Counted from the stretch's first letter, positions 47,752-60,194 are shown. The stretch is DNA of 64,000 nt from Gigaspora rosea (GCA_003550325.1 QKWP01000100.1:446578-510577), one strand, 5' to 3'. Made by a program: numbers and translations. Notes: generated by a model not told the origin, from the sequence alone.

Positions 47752-48697
47752 CAGTGATGGCAAATGACCTGAAATGACCCAAATGACACAAATGACAAAT
47801 GATTGTAATTGGGTCATTTCGAGGCTCAAATGACCTAGAAGGTCATTTAACATATGTTAGTTAATATTCTAATGCTCGTTAGCCAATCAGAATTGCCGCC
47901 AGACAAAATTAAACCATAATCAATAATTGTAGCTATAAGTCAATTAATATTTATGTCTTAAGTAAGGTTGTTCGAAATAATAAATTGCATATTTCGAACA
48001 CCTTACTTATGACATAAATATTAATTGACAGTAAAATTTGGGATTTTAATAATTATCGATAAGGAAAGTAATAAAGTTTGATAACTTTTTTTACAGCAAT
48101 TCGACCAATAAAATTATTTTATATGCCAATGACCTAAATGAACTTAATAACCAAAATGATCTTGTCATGATTTAATGACTTGGAGTCATTTAAATTTCGA
48201 TTAAACATCGAGTTATTTACCATTCCTAGGTTGGACCGGGTATATAAACTTATTGGGTTTGGGCCCGAGTCTAAGCCCAACCCAGCTTACTTCATGGATT
48301 ATCGTTATGCAGTTAAAGTTGATCAATCTATGTAAAAAAAATATTAAATATGGGATACAAACTCTATATGCACGATGGACCAATGGGTCTCTATCATTTT
48401 TCCGACAATCGCTTCCTGAACAATAAAATCCCGACAAAAATTGACCGGAACTATCCCTCTAATGCGGACTAACTTGTCGGGATTTAGGAAGTGGTTGTCG
48501 GGAAAACAATAGGGTCCGTGGCCCAATGACTAAATGACCCTCAAATGACCTCGGTCATTTCTAAATGACCGTGGTCTTTGGTTTTGAGCCATTACTAAAT
48601 GACCCAAAATTGAGATGACCGTTAATGACCGGTCATTTCAGGGTCATTTGAGGTCATTTGAAAAATTTGCAAATGACCAGGTCATTTACCATCACTG
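47752..48697. mobile_element. hAT element of the CAGTGATGG / AAATGAC family
   Basis: Ends CAGTGATGGCAAATGACC and GGTCATTTACCATCACTG, with 8-bp duplication TTTTTGAG (47744-47751) and TTCTTGAG (48698-48705), one difference. Both ends are arrays of AAATGACC strings. No transposase. A palindromic MITE-like insert at about 48384-48520 carries ATTTTTCCGACAATCGCTTC and its inverse. Related to 51188-53419 and the fragment at 14805. Confidence 0.85.
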
Positions 48698-48869
48698 TTC
48701 TTGAGTGGTGCTTATTTTCGGTAAAACACGGTATTCGGCCTGAAGAAAGACATACAATACACTTTTACAACTAATTTCTAGACGTACTTATTTATAGCAA
48801 AAAATATACAAGAAAACAAAAATATAAAATGATAATTAACTATAATTTTCGATTCGAGGTTTTCTCTTG

Positions 48870-49172
48870 ATGGCATCCAACCACCCTAGCATCACCACCC
48901 TAAAAAATTCGCTACTATTTCGCCAGCCAATCAGATTTCGAGATCAGGTGTAACGCGAAGAAGCGCAAAAAATCAAAAACAAACCAAAAATCGTTCATAA
49001 ATCAACATTTTACCTATGAAACTGCTTACTGCGCACTAACAAAAAGTTTTTCCCTGCGAAATTTGGTATTAATAAAGCTCTTTCTAATCTCAAACCCTAA
49101 CACTAATTTAACTGCGAAAATTTTTTAGCGAAATTTTTTAAGTTGGTGACGCTACGGTCTTAAGGGCATCCA
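48870..49172. mobile_element. inverted-repeat MITE
   Basis: Left ATGGCATCCAACCACCC with CATCACCACCCTAAAAAATT is mirrored on the right by AATTTTTTAAGTTGGTGACG and TTAAGGGCATCC. About 300 bp, no coding frame; target duplication not resolved. Confidence 0.5.
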
Positions 49173-49845
49173 CATGATAAAAATAGTGAAACTAGATAAT
49201 TGTAATAAGAAAAAAAACCTTTAATTTTTGATGATTTGATTGACTGATTAATCAACATGTGAGCTTTTTGTGACACAAGTTGAGAAAATTAATATCGTAT
49301 TCCTCCGAAAGTAAGCACCCCGAAAATAAGCATCCCTGGTCTACATTAAGTCAATTTTGGCCCGAATTATGACTGCCTTGGCCATAGTGATACGGGCCAA
49401 TGCCAAATTCTCTGGCCGATCCGGCTGCGGAAATTAATCGGCCCGGTCGACCGGGCCGATCATATTGTTAAAAAAACTTACAGTCAAACAAGAATGCAAA
49501 ATAGTCTTATAATTTGATCTTCTCAATATGAAAATAGTCAGAATTACATCACGATACTTGTCGATTGCTAAAAAATTACACGGAGATGCATTTAGTTAGT
49601 CGGTATACTGTAATGATCAGCACATTATAAGCACACATACATATAATGTTACATAAATTACAAATAGTAGGAAGAGTGTATGTGATGTATATATATAGTA
49701 TGCGAATAGGAAGTGGTTATAAGAGGGCCCGATGGGTCCTCTTATGGCCGGTGATCTACCGGGTTATTTTCTCATAGATGGAAATAAAAGTGATAAAGTA
49801 TGACGGTGGTTTACTAACTTATAATCGATAATCAGTGCTTTAGGC

Positions 49846-51087
49846 CGTTTGAAGTTAATTTTTTGGTTAACATCACCCCCACCAATGGTCCCCCCGGCCC
49901 CCGGGTAAAATGAACATATGAAAAAAAATAAAAATAAAGAAATATTATCATTATTTAGAAATCAAATTCAATATATAAATTCGATTTATTACTTCGTGCA
50001 TGATATTACTAGTAGCTGACGTATGTGCGAACGTACGTACTTAGCTCTATATTTGGGGTCGTCTAAAGCGGAGCAGTATCACGTGATACCTGACCAATCA
50101 AGTTAAGAATTTGATGATCTTAAGAAATTTTGTTTATTATATTACTACCTAAAACCTATCTAAGGCCGTCTGAAGTTAAGCTTTCGGTTAACATCACCCT
50201 TCCCTTCCTCTTTGATGTCCTCCGGTAAAAATTAAAAAAAATAATACTGCATAACCACGAAATAACGCGATGGGTTTGATTTCGAATTTCGGCCTAAATT
50301 AAGATTAATTCAGGCCGAAACTCGAAATAACTCAGTGCGTTATTTCGCGGTTAAAATAAAATAATTTAAAAATAAAAAACGAATTAAAAAAAATAAAAAC
50401 TTAAAAAAAAAATAAATAAATAAATAAATAAATAATAAAAAATAAAGCTAAAATTTTAATTTCTATTTGCCGTCCTCTCATATATGTTTTCAGTTTGCAA
50501 TAAAAACGATTCAACAAAAAAACTGCTGAATAAAGAGCTTCCGAAGTGCTTTTGTTCGATTGTGAAGAGCTAGTAAACTAGTATTAACGAGAAGAAATAT
50601 TTGAATAAACATTTACTTCTACGGAATCATTCGGGACAAAATTTGCTAGACCAATAGGAATTTGGAAAACTATACTTTAAAATGATGCATATCCGATCAC
50701 TAGATCACGAGAATTTTGCCTGTAAAAATTGTACATACGTACGAAGTTCTTTTTATCGGATACAATACTTTTTATAATAAATTAATTATATATCGATATT
50801 TATTTATTTTTGCTCCTTTCTTTTATAAGAGGAATGTGATGTTAAGGCCGTTTGAAGTTAATTTTTCAGTTAACATCACCCCCAGCTGAAGTCTCCCCCC
50901 TCCCCCGAAAAATGAACAGCCAATCAAAACGCTGAATGACTCTCACCAGTAACCTGATTTACATCAACCAAAGAAATTGCTTCATTTCTATATGTTCGTT
51001 TCATATGTTCGTTTCATTTTACCCCCCTCCCCCCTCCCATGAGTCCTGGAAAAGTGATGTTAACCAAAGAATCAACTTCGAACGGCC
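49846..51087. mobile_element. cluster of PIF/Harbinger-like MITEs
   Basis: The outer ends GGCCGTTTGAAGTTAATTTT and ATTGATTCTTTGG..-type inverse (AACTTCGAACGGCC) are flanked by TTA, the target of PIF/Harbinger elements. Copy 1 of the surrounding hAT has the empty site (GCTTTAATCAGCG). Further left ends start at 50164 and 50846, so one or more copies inserted within another. Poly-C/poly-G stretches follow each left end. No transposase. Confidence 0.65.
50249..50354. mobile_element. palindromic MITE of the GAAATAACGC family
   Basis: AACCACGAAATAACGC and GCGTTATTTCGCGGTT are inverted ends. The middle pairs TTTCGGCCTAAATT with AATTCAGGCCGAAA. It lies inside the PIF-like cluster. Confidence 0.6.
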
Positions 51088-51187
51088 TTAATTAGCGAGC
51101 AATCAGAACTCCTAATTGACTAGTTGAATTTATAAATATCGACTAGAAATGTCGACTATTCGATTTTGGTTGGATAGATAGTTATCG

Positions 51188-53419
51188 CAGTGATGGTAAA
51201 TGACAAGGTCATAAAAATTTTTATGAAAATGACTATAAATGACATGTCATTTTAAAATGACAATGTCATTTATTATAAAAAAAATTTATACAAAACCATG
51301 GTAATATGACAAGTCATAAAAAATATTTTTATAAATGACATTAAAATGACAAATAAATGACAGTATTACTATTATCAAAAACATTACCAAAAAATAATTA
51401 TCGATGATCATAAAATTCATCACATTCCTTCAAATCAGCCGAATTCGATACTATCTATATCGGAGTTATTATTCAACATTTCTAAATTGGACTTTCCTTA
51501 TAAATGCAAAATAACTCCCAAAAGTGTAATTTCGAATTATGATCGAATTAAGCTTTATCTTGGCCATTACTCAAACCATGCCCCTAGACGTTATTTTGCA
51601 TTTTTTACCATTTAACATCCATTCCTGGTTTAGCGTGACTTAGTGTTCCAAATCGTTAGTTGAAAAACCTACTAGTTGGCAACTTTTCAACTAATCGATT
51701 TATTATCAACTGGTTCGATTACAATTAATTGCTAGTTATCAACTAGTTATCAACTAGTTATCAACTAACTATAATTTATATTAATCAACTAAACGATATA
51801 ACAGAAATCACAACCATGGATTGGTAATTAATAATACTTCTCGGTTTGAGATGTATCTGGTGTGCATATTTTTTATTTCAACTTTGCCAGTTTTCAGTGT
51901 GTTTTACACCAACAGGTTATCCTCCAAAGCATAAAGGCATTATTCTTCGTATATAATATGAATTGCTCCGGGTATCAAATTATAGAGTCAGTACTTTACA
52001 GTTGTCATTTTTCAATTTTCACTTATTGGAAAAATGATTCGGGCGATTCTTGACGTAATAGATTAATAATAGTAAACGTAGTTCATATTTATTAATGATT
52101 TAATAATTTAAAGTAGTTCTTTTAGTGTCACATGTTTCATTTTTTTCAATTATACTTAAATCGTTCTTTTATTTTATATCTATATTTGAATCGACCTTTT
52201 TTTTTTAAATCACTAGACCTATCATTAAATCATAGGTTAGATTTAACCATTTTTTAATCAATTTTACAGTATATAATCTATTATAGTAGAGCATTGGATC
52301 CATTATCTGTGTTCATATTCAATTTAACGGATATTCGACCGATTTTATTATTAACTTTAGTATACAAGTGATAACAAATCCAAGTTCTATAATGTGGTTA
52401 TAATATTCTGCGAAATATGTGAACAATCTACGTCTTTTTCAAATTTCCATTACATAATAAGCGAGATGTAAAATAGTGAAACTATTAAAGGAGGGAGAGC
52501 GTATACGTTTAACCGATTTAACTCTAATAGATACTAGGAGATAAGTTTCTGATTTACTCGAATAAAGGTCTCTTCAGCTCTACACTAGCTTACTTCCTTT
52601 ATTTTCATTAAGTAAAATCGGAGGGAACCCCTCTTCATCTGTCTCTCTCTTTATTGAAGTCAAATTCATTCGTTTATATACATTTGAATTTAATATACGA
52701 CACATTGATGTGTTATTTGCCACGTTAACATACTGTTTAACACTACGTGCTTTTCAACAATGGTACTACTAAGCTTAACACGTTGACGTGCTATCGAGAA
52801 TGTTTATAATCTGTGTCCCTTAACACGCATAAGTGCTAACACGTTAACGTGTTATGAAGATTTTACAAAAAGGGTTATTTATGTTAATCAAGTTTACACG
52901 GATTAGCATTTAAAAATAATCATTCTAACAGCTCATTATGATTAGCATTATCATTCTAACAACTTTTGATGGTTAGTGTTAAATAATCATTCTAAATAAT
53001 CATTCTAGCAGCTCTTTATAGTTAGCAATAAATAACCATTCTAAAAACTCCTTATGGTTATGTTAAATAATCATCCTAACGGCTCTTTATTGTTGCCATT
53101 CTAACAAGCTCTTTCGGATAAGCATTTAGTGTTTGGATTAGGATGGTTGAGATATGGTTCATGATTCGTGAGACATTTGATCAAATATTATCAACAAACG
53201 GCGATGTTTAATTGATAGATATCACTATAATGAGCTTTTAAATATATATTTTCAAAATTCTTCGTATCAATGCAAATATCAATGTGATTATTAATAATTA
53301 TTATATAAACTATAAATGACAAGTATAGTCATAAAAAGATAAATGATTTTTTTATGACAAAAATGACTTGTCATATGACAAGGTGTCATTTATTTTTAAA
53401 TGACAATGTGCCATCACTG
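51188..53419. mobile_element. hAT element of the CAGTGATGG family, 2.2 kb, non-coding
   Basis: Ends CAGTGATGGTAAATGAC and CAATGTGCCATCACTG, flanked by AGTTATCG (51180-51187) and GGTTATCG (53420-53427). hAT copy 1 at 31630 has the empty site (inverse of GATAGTTATCGATTGC). It holds a small palindromic MITE (51500-51606), an LTR-like repeat (about 52475-53118) and a tandem array. No transposase frame. Confidence 0.85.
52475..53118 (-). repeat. LTR-like dispersed repeat (possible solo LTR) with tandem array
   Basis: On the minus strand it runs from TGTTAGAATGGCAACAATAA to about CTTTAATAGTTTCAC, with an AATAAAGG stretch near the end; it is similar to 59235-59715 (plus). Several CACGTTAACGTG-like palindromes lie in the middle. 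At 52905-53118 about six imperfect units of 37-50 bp (AATCATTCTAACAGCTC core) are in tandem. Treated as a possible solo-LTR fossil. Confidence 0.4.
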
Positions 53420-53666
53420 GGTTATCGACTGCAAGCACTAACTTGAGAATGTTCTACGCGTGATTCAACTAATAATTATAAGTTATACAATGAAATTCTA
53501 TCAGACGAAAAAAATTTAACTATATACCGGCCGGGCTGACCTGCAGGAATGTGGGTCAAGGACCGACCCTCCCGCCCGCCCGGCTGATGGACCGAGGTCA
53601 GCCCGTATCACTACTTGGCCAGCATTATGTGCAAAAAAGGGTGCTTATTTTCAGAGGAATACGGTA

Positions 53667-54200
53667 TAACGTTAAAAATTATATATATATATATATATAT
53701 TAGAAATTATAATGAATGATAAAACTAAATAAAAAATATTACTCAAAGTTAGGTAGCATAATTATAGATAAGAACATATTTTTATAATTAATTAAGTTTA
53801 GTATTAAAAATGGATAACAAACTTTTATATCTGATAAGATGTATATACGACCATATATGCTTTAAGCACAATAAATTTAACATGTAAAATGATTTAAGAA
53901 ACATTCTACTCGAAACATTATGATTATATATCACAAAAAGTGAAACTATTTATATGATATTTCAAAAATAAAATCAGAAAATCTTGTCTCATTTATCCGA
54001 TTTATAATTCAATTTAGAAAAAAATATTGTTTGTTATTTTATGAAATATGTAAATTTGATTAATTTTGGAAATACATTAATAACATTATCATTTAATTAA
54101 TTCTATTTTATAACTATATATATATTCTTATATTATTAAAAAGTAAACCATTAATTCATTACACATAAACCCACAAAAATTAAAAGGAAAAAATGTTTTA
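53667..54200. other. intergenic DNA 3' of the secreted-protein gene
   Basis: It has a TA run near 53680-53700 and AT-rich sequence without a gene. Confidence 0.5.
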
Positions 54201-54224
54201 AAATATTGTTAATATTGTTAGATA

Positions 54225-54797
54225 TTAATCATATCTTCCTCCGATAATCTTCTCACAACCATCCGTACTTCTGCTGGTATCACACATATTGGCAGCACTA
54301 CTGTCGCAACAACGAATACAGAAACGACCAATATTAGGCTCGACAAGATTTACAAATGAATCATATCCATGACATGAAGCACCAGAAGGTGCATTAATGT
54401 CATATTGACCACCTCCATCAGATGAGTTCAAGTATACAGTTCCATCAATTGTTCCAGTCATTTGGACATAACCAGGTCCAGAGTCATAGTACATTGTTTT
54501 GACAAGTCCATCTGGAAATATTTTAGCATTAAGTGCATTAGGGGAATAATTAATACAGAATGCGATAGCATCAACTTCACTAGAGCCAATGTCTTGGCCT
54601 TGGTTTCGTGGAAGAAAGAAACAGAACATATCTTCTGATTGTATTGTAACAGTCATCGGATTATTTGGGTCGGTTGAGTCACGAGGTTTTTGATTTTTTG
54701 GAGTTTTATGAGTTTTTCGTTTGTTTAAGTTCACAGCAACGGCATGAACATATGTTATAACTGCTAGGATAAATAATAATATAGATAATTTTGCCAT
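54225..54797 (-). CDS. secreted eight-cysteine protein, family unknown to me
   Basis: A single-exon gene of 190 residues. Residues 1-19 form a signal peptide: MAKL, a hydrophobic core (SILLFILAVITYV) and a VHA-V cleavage site. A Kex2-like LNKR site (24-27) could trim a basic, Lys-rich segment (26-40). The mature part has eight Cys (59, 81, 142, 160, 163, 164, 172, 181), enough for four disulfides, including an FCIRCC cluster. Other notable parts are SSDGGGQYDI (125-134) and a C-terminal GGRYD. One N-glycosylation site (NSS, 124-126) is present. It resembles small extracellular proteins common in early-diverging fungi, but I cannot name the family or function. It is the only clearly intact host gene here. 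It could be a wall-associated protein or a symbiosis effector; that is inference. The start is the first ATG and gives the signal peptide. Confidence 0.85.
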   Translation of the reverse strand: MAKLSILLFILAVITYVHAVAVNLNKRKTHKTPKNQKPRDSTDPNNPMTVTIQSEDMFCFFLPRNQGQDIGSSEVDAIAFCINYSPNALNAKIFPDGLVKTMYYDSGPGYVQMTGTIDGTVYLNSSDGGGQYDINAPSGASCHGYDSFVNLVEPNIGRFCIRCCDSSAANMCDTSRSTDGCEKIIGGRYD

Positions 54798-56021
54798 TTT
54801 TTATATTAAAATATGTATATATTGATTTTGAAATTTAAATGAATGAATTAACTAGGTTATTATTATTATTATTATATTATTAATTTTTGTGGGGTCGAAA
54901 TGAGATTTAGGTGATTATAAAAAAATTTTAACACCAAAGATTTAAAAAGTGAATGACTTATACAAGTTGACAAAATGATGAATTAGGTGTTTTTATAAAA
55001 AAAATTCAACTCAAAAGACTTAGAAATGAATGCTTGCTTACTTTTTTTTTTTTTTTTGTTTGGAGAATTGAGTGCATATATATATAAAAATTCATCAAAG
55101 ATTTACAAGCGGTTTATGTTAACCATAAGTAATATGTATATTACTGTATTAATACTAACTACGTATTAGGTGAACAATTGAAAAATAACCAATATTTGAA
55201 ATCTGATATATTTTATTTATTTTATGAAAGGAATAATTAAAGTTTTTCGTTATCAAAAGGCAATAATTAACTCATACTAACTCTATATGGTTCATTTTAA
55301 CTTTTAAATCTATTTATAGTCTAATAGATCATCATGCTAATAATAAACAAGATCTTAAAAATGATAACCTCCTTCTATTTTTATTTTTATTTCTATTTTT
55401 ATTTATTTTTATTTATTTAATCATATTGAATTATTTACGAAAGTTAATTTTTTACTTTTGATTTCATTTTTTTTTAAAGAACATTGAAAAAATAGTGATT
55501 AACGAAAATATGCACTGGAATTCAATAATTTCGACTATTTCGATCTTCAATATTTTGAAAGAAAAAGCGACATATGATTCACAGGGGACATAAATTTGTA
55601 TATCTTGCGATCTGAAATGAGCTAAAATTAGGTTCAAGTTGGTTTGGGATTAGTATTATTAAGTAAATTTATTACCTCAATATTTCTCACTAATAACCAA
55701 TACTTCCAAATTTGTAATTACTTTTTTTTTTTAGTATATTTCACGACTTTCTTTGTTTCGAGACTAATTAAATTTTTAATTTTCATTGATCGATCTATAA
55801 TTGAATTATTTTTAGCCTCCCAAAAAGGATAAGATCTAATGTAAATTCAAACCATATGATCAGGAAATTAATTTTATGCCAATCTGAGCAGCTCGAAAAA
55901 TAAATTTTGCCATATTTTTGAAATGATCAGTTTTTTCTTATTTTATTTTTGTTTTTTGTGTTTTTTTTTTTTTTTTTTTTTTTGTTTTTTACATATGTCT
56001 GACATATCTGGTTTCTTTTTT

Positions 56022-56074
<53 letters not shown>

Positions 56075-56591
56075 AAGTCCGGACTGTCTATAATTAGCAT
56101 CGCATAGTTAGGGATTGAGCCCGGATGGAAACAATTACTATATAGCTATCGGAAATATATCTATCGAAAATATATATATTAATTTACCCGGATAACTGGG
56201 TAGAGATTTTCCCAACCAATAATTTGGGACCTGAATAATTGTAATAATATCATCCAGTAACATATGAAATCCTGTTGAATTTAACTAAAAATAGATTTTT
56301 CACCCCTTGTATTCTATCACCTGTATTTATAAGTTTAATACCATGTTGACATTTCTCGTACCAAGTTGACATTACTCGCAACTAGGACTCTACTATAAAC
56401 ACATGCCAAACACTATTAATACACATAGTGCTCGTTTGTGGCACCTACAAAACCAATTCGCAACCCAAAAAATATCGTGGAAACAAGAAATCCGATCACA
56501 GATTATATCATTAATAACGATTATAAATGTGTAAATAAAAATCAAAATAAAAATAAAGAGTGTGTGAAATCATAAATGAATTCATATCAAT

Positions 56592-56622
<31 letters not shown>

Positions 56623-58555
56623 TGAGCAGAGTTAAAATTCTAAAATTAGACTTATACGTTCATTCTCTCTGAAGATTGCGATACTTATAATCGTGGCCTG
56701 CGTGTGTAGCAATAGGATACGTACTGGAAAGGCAACTATAATATGAAGAGTTTGCTTATTAATAAATTAGTTACTTATAGCTATCTCGCCACTATAAACA
56801 TAGTCACAATACAAGTTCTATGAACGCCCGAAAGAATGAATGTGTGTATAATTATATTCTCTGAAGTAGAGTTGCAAATATTTAGAAAGTCAAAGGTAGC
56901 TACCTCTTTACGTCACCATTACGTCTCACTTACGTACGTACGTCATATAAAATTTTATTTTTACATTATTTAATCAGTAATGAATAAACTATTAAATTCT
57001 AAGATTATGACCAAATATCAATAATTACATAAGTAAGTTGAACGGTATTTCTTTCCATTTAACGTTGAGATGAATGGAATTTAATTCGGTGTATTGAATA
57101 TTGGCTCTGGTTACATTAGTTTAATCTATTTTTATCGTATAAATAAATAAATAAATAATAAATAAATATCTTTATGATGATCAAAAAAGCTCGTGTTAAA
57201 TTGGATTGTTGATAAAAGTCATGAGGTATCCATTTACAATCATTGTGAAAAAATATACTTGACACTTATGGCGAGTGATAGTCTCAAAATATAATGTATA
57301 AAATACATTAGACCAATCAAACGATGATATTTCATTTCTAATCTATTACGTATTTATAAATCGTCTGGGGATTTTCATTTTCTATAAATAATATAAATTT
57401 TTTTTTTTATTGGTACTCCTTATTTAGTTACATTGTTATCGTTATATTAGTCTTTGATAGGAAAAACCGTTATGTAAATCATATTCATTCAATTCCCACC
57501 GATTATTAAAAATACAAAATAACATACGTCCTAATTTTCATTTTTACCAGTATTTTTCATAAGATTTTTTATCAATTTTTAAATGATCTTCAAGATAAAC
57601 CAGACTAGTTTTTGGATTTATAATTTAACGGATCAAGCCCTAGAAAATTTTGATTTGTGACACAACTACCAGGAACGGGTGCGTATTAGCATATCAAGAA
57701 TCGGAATGCATATACCGGCAACGGAGTGTACGTAACAAGTATGTGGTTGTACAATAATTTCAATGACATCAGCCCACGAAATCTTATATCTCATAGCAAT
57801 GCGTATTGCAAGAATAAAGTTAAAGTTATATGCTTAATATAAATACGATTTTATTTGATCATATAAAAAATTTCGGAAAAAGTTCGGAACGTAGGGTCAT
57901 TTATTGACGTATAGTATGAACATTTGAGAAGATTACTACCTAAAGTAGTATAGTATGATATACGTACTGTACATATGAATGTAGATTACAATTTATTGTC
58001 ATACCATGTGTATATGATACTAATCATATTTATGTGTAGTAAAAAATTATACCGACATGTTTAGAATTTATTATTAATTAAATGTTATCGATATTATTAA
58101 ATGTTTGTAATAATAAAATCGATAATGAAAGATAAAATATTCGCAATCACATAAGAGACTGATTATTCAAGTGATATTAAATGAAATGTTCGTAGCGATA
58201 ATTTGGGGATTCCCTTTTATTTTTCTTTTAACGGACTGTTTAATGTACCTCTTGATTTTAAGAATTTTCATTAATAAAAATAATACAATTTTTAGAATAT
58301 CTTGTTTTTCTTTTCTTTGGTAATGCGTTTTATTTTTTTTTTTTTAAATTTCATGGGACAAAAATTAGATATACGATATTTTAAGAAAGTAAAGATTAAA
58401 AAGAACTATAATTTGATTTTAGTGTGCATAATAAGTGATATCAAACGAAAAATTTCTGCTATCAAACAAAGTAGTAAGTAAATTAATTAATTTTTTTAAT
58501 CATTTAAAATTTTATTTAAATATTTAATATATATATTAATTTATAGTTAACAATT
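54798..58555. other. long gene-poor stretch with homopolymer tracts
   Basis: TTA-type repeats lie near 54857-54885, T runs near 55961-55983, a run of about 55 T at 56019-56073, an A run at 56589-56618 and AAATAAAT repeats near 57139-57170. A left end like the 30720 MITE is at 56872. No gene is recognised. Confidence 0.45.
56019..56330 (-). repeat. possible retroposed sequence with long poly-A tail
   Basis: Read on the minus strand, about 250 bp ending GTCCGGACTTC is followed by an A run of roughly 55 bases. GGCTCAATCCC in it resembles a Pol III B box. A tail this long suggests recent SINE or mRNA retroposition, but no source was identified. Confidence 0.3.
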
Positions 58556-58559
58556 AATC

Positions 58560-58788
58560 GAAGGCTAATACTCCAGCAAAAAAACGCTCTATACAAACTC
58601 AACTAAATGTAATTTGGATAAGAATGATCCTTCGAATGCAAATAATGAACAAGCAATAACCCCAATGGGAAAATTGGAATATGAAGAATGTATGCTTTAA
58701 TTGAAGAAAGAAAGGAAAAATTGAGAGAATTGCGAATTGCTAATATAATTAAGGAACGTGAATATGAGCTAGAACAAGAACAATAAAA
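58560..58788 (+). pseudogene. gene fragment with a charged helical C-terminus
   Basis: The plus strand reads NTPAKKRSIQTQLN, then (another frame) NDPSNANNEQAITPMGKLEY, then ALIEERKEKLRELRIANIIK and a stop at about 58785. The frame changes twice, so it is broken. The last segment looks like a coiled coil. A more decayed relative is at 60835-61060. Family unknown; similar charged tails occur in expanded DNA-binding or transposon-related families. Confidence 0.45.
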
Positions 58789-59234
58789 CTTAAATAAATA
58801 TATTAATTTCATATCGATATACTTGCATTCAATTAATATTAAATATGCTTACGAATATAATTTATTAAATATCATATATCAATATGTAATTATCTGAAGT
58901 ATAAGAATCTTATTATAACTCCGAATAAATAATACATTTATATTGTATATAATTTATATATTTTACAAGTTATTAGGTCCGAAAATGAGTATATTCACTC
59001 AATTTTTAATGTGCTACGTAACATATATCATCGCATACTATTTTAGGTAATACCTTTTTGAGAAGGATTACAATTGATTACCATACTCGTGTATAGATAC
59101 TGTCACAATTTGAATTTTCCGATTAGTTTACCCCCCATTTGTAGATGGATCTTCTCTTTATTTAGTATAACTTCATTTCTATTTTTGTATAATTCATTAA
59201 AATGTTAGTCAAAATTAGAGTAATCTTGTCACCA

Positions 59235-59715
59235 CTTTTGTAAAATCTTCATAACATGTTAATGTGTTAGCACGTATGCGTGCTAAGGGGTGTGGATTAT
59301 AAACATTCTCAATAGCACGTCAACGTGCTAGGCTTAGTTATACCGTCTCGTAGCGTGTTAAACAAACGTTAACGTGCCAAACAACACATCAACGTGTTGT
59401 AGATTAAATTCAAATGTATAACAGTGATGCCAGTGCTGGAAAAGGTGTTCAAAAAGGTCTTAAAAGATAGCAAGATGATAAACGAATGAATTTGGCTTCA
59501 ATAAAGATATCGATCACGATCCAATACGATAGAATCCAACACTAAATACAATACAACACAATAGAATACAAGTAGAGAAGTTTCCTTCGATTTTACTTAA
59601 AGAAAAATAAAGGAAGTAAGCTAGTGTAGTGCTGAAGAGACCTTTATTCGAGTAAATCAGAAACCTATCTCCTAGTAACTATTAGAGTTAAATTGGCACC
59701 TTAATAGTTACAATA
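59235..59715 (+). repeat. LTR-like dispersed repeat, third copy
   Basis: AAAATCTTCATAACATGTTAATGTGTTAGC-type sequence starts it and TTAGAGTTAAAT ... TTAATAGTTACA ends it, similar to 52475-52870 (minus). About 150 bp at 59420-59570 is extra compared with the minus-strand copy. Confidence 0.4.
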
Positions 59716-59996
59716 CGTACTGATCATACTTATGCGGGGTAAACTTATTATCAGATCATACTATCATACTATCTTGATACGAGCACAATTTTCCTTGTAA
59801 TACTTTATACAAGAATAACTAGAAATTGCACATAAAAATTACTTATGTGTATATAACGATAATTATCTAAAATGTTCGTAATGACAAAAAAGTCTTATAT
59901 TATATACACATGATAACAAAAGATTGATTATTCAGTAATATCATCGTGTTTTTCAAAATTTTCCTACTATAATTAACTTGCTAAATAATTATATTT

Positions 59997-60194
59997 CTAT
60001 TCCCCACTATTATCACTAGTAATATGATAGAATTGATAGTTAGCTTGATAAAATAATACAAAATTCCCACGAACAAAATGTGGATGTTTTGATATTATTC
60101 TGCCAAACTCACTAACCAATTCTAATGTATTAAAATGAAAATACTGCTGAATCGAAATATGATAGGTAATCTTAAGATCTTTATTTTTAGACAT
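59997..60194 (-). CDS. unrecognised 65-residue reading frame, possible last exon
   Basis: It reads MSKNKDLKITYHISIQQYF, then LELVSEFGRIISKHPHFVRG and ends HITSDNSGE. The composition is protein-like and unlike chance frames in this DNA. A second coding-like segment lies upstream on the same strand (60404-60497), so both may belong to one multi-exon or broken gene. A run of nine G (on the plus strand) just before the ATG may be a sequencing trouble spot. No family recognised. Confidence 0.35.
   Translation of the reverse strand: MSKNKDLKITYHISIQQYFHFNTLELVSEFGRIISKHPHFVRGNFVLFYQANYQFYHITSDNSGE

Larger units (their letters stand above)
49385..53613. mobile_element. hAT element of the TAGTGATACGGG family, copy 2, with nested insertions
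   Basis: Ends TAGTGATACGGGCC and GCCCGTATCACTA with perfect 8-bp duplication CTTGGCCA (49377-49384 and 53614-53621). It is the inverse of copy 1 (31630-32544). Comparison shows two inserts absent from copy 1: a PIF-like cluster (49846-51087) and a hAT (51188-53419). Confidence 0.9.
49295..53664. mobile_element. TA-flanked MITE, outermost layer of a four-level nest
   Basis: Ends TCGTATTCCTCCGAAAGTAA and TTTTCAGAGGAATACGG are flanked by TA at 49293-49294 and 53665-53666. Without its insert it would be about 135 bp. The hAT at 49385-53613 interrupts it. Confidence 0.7.
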
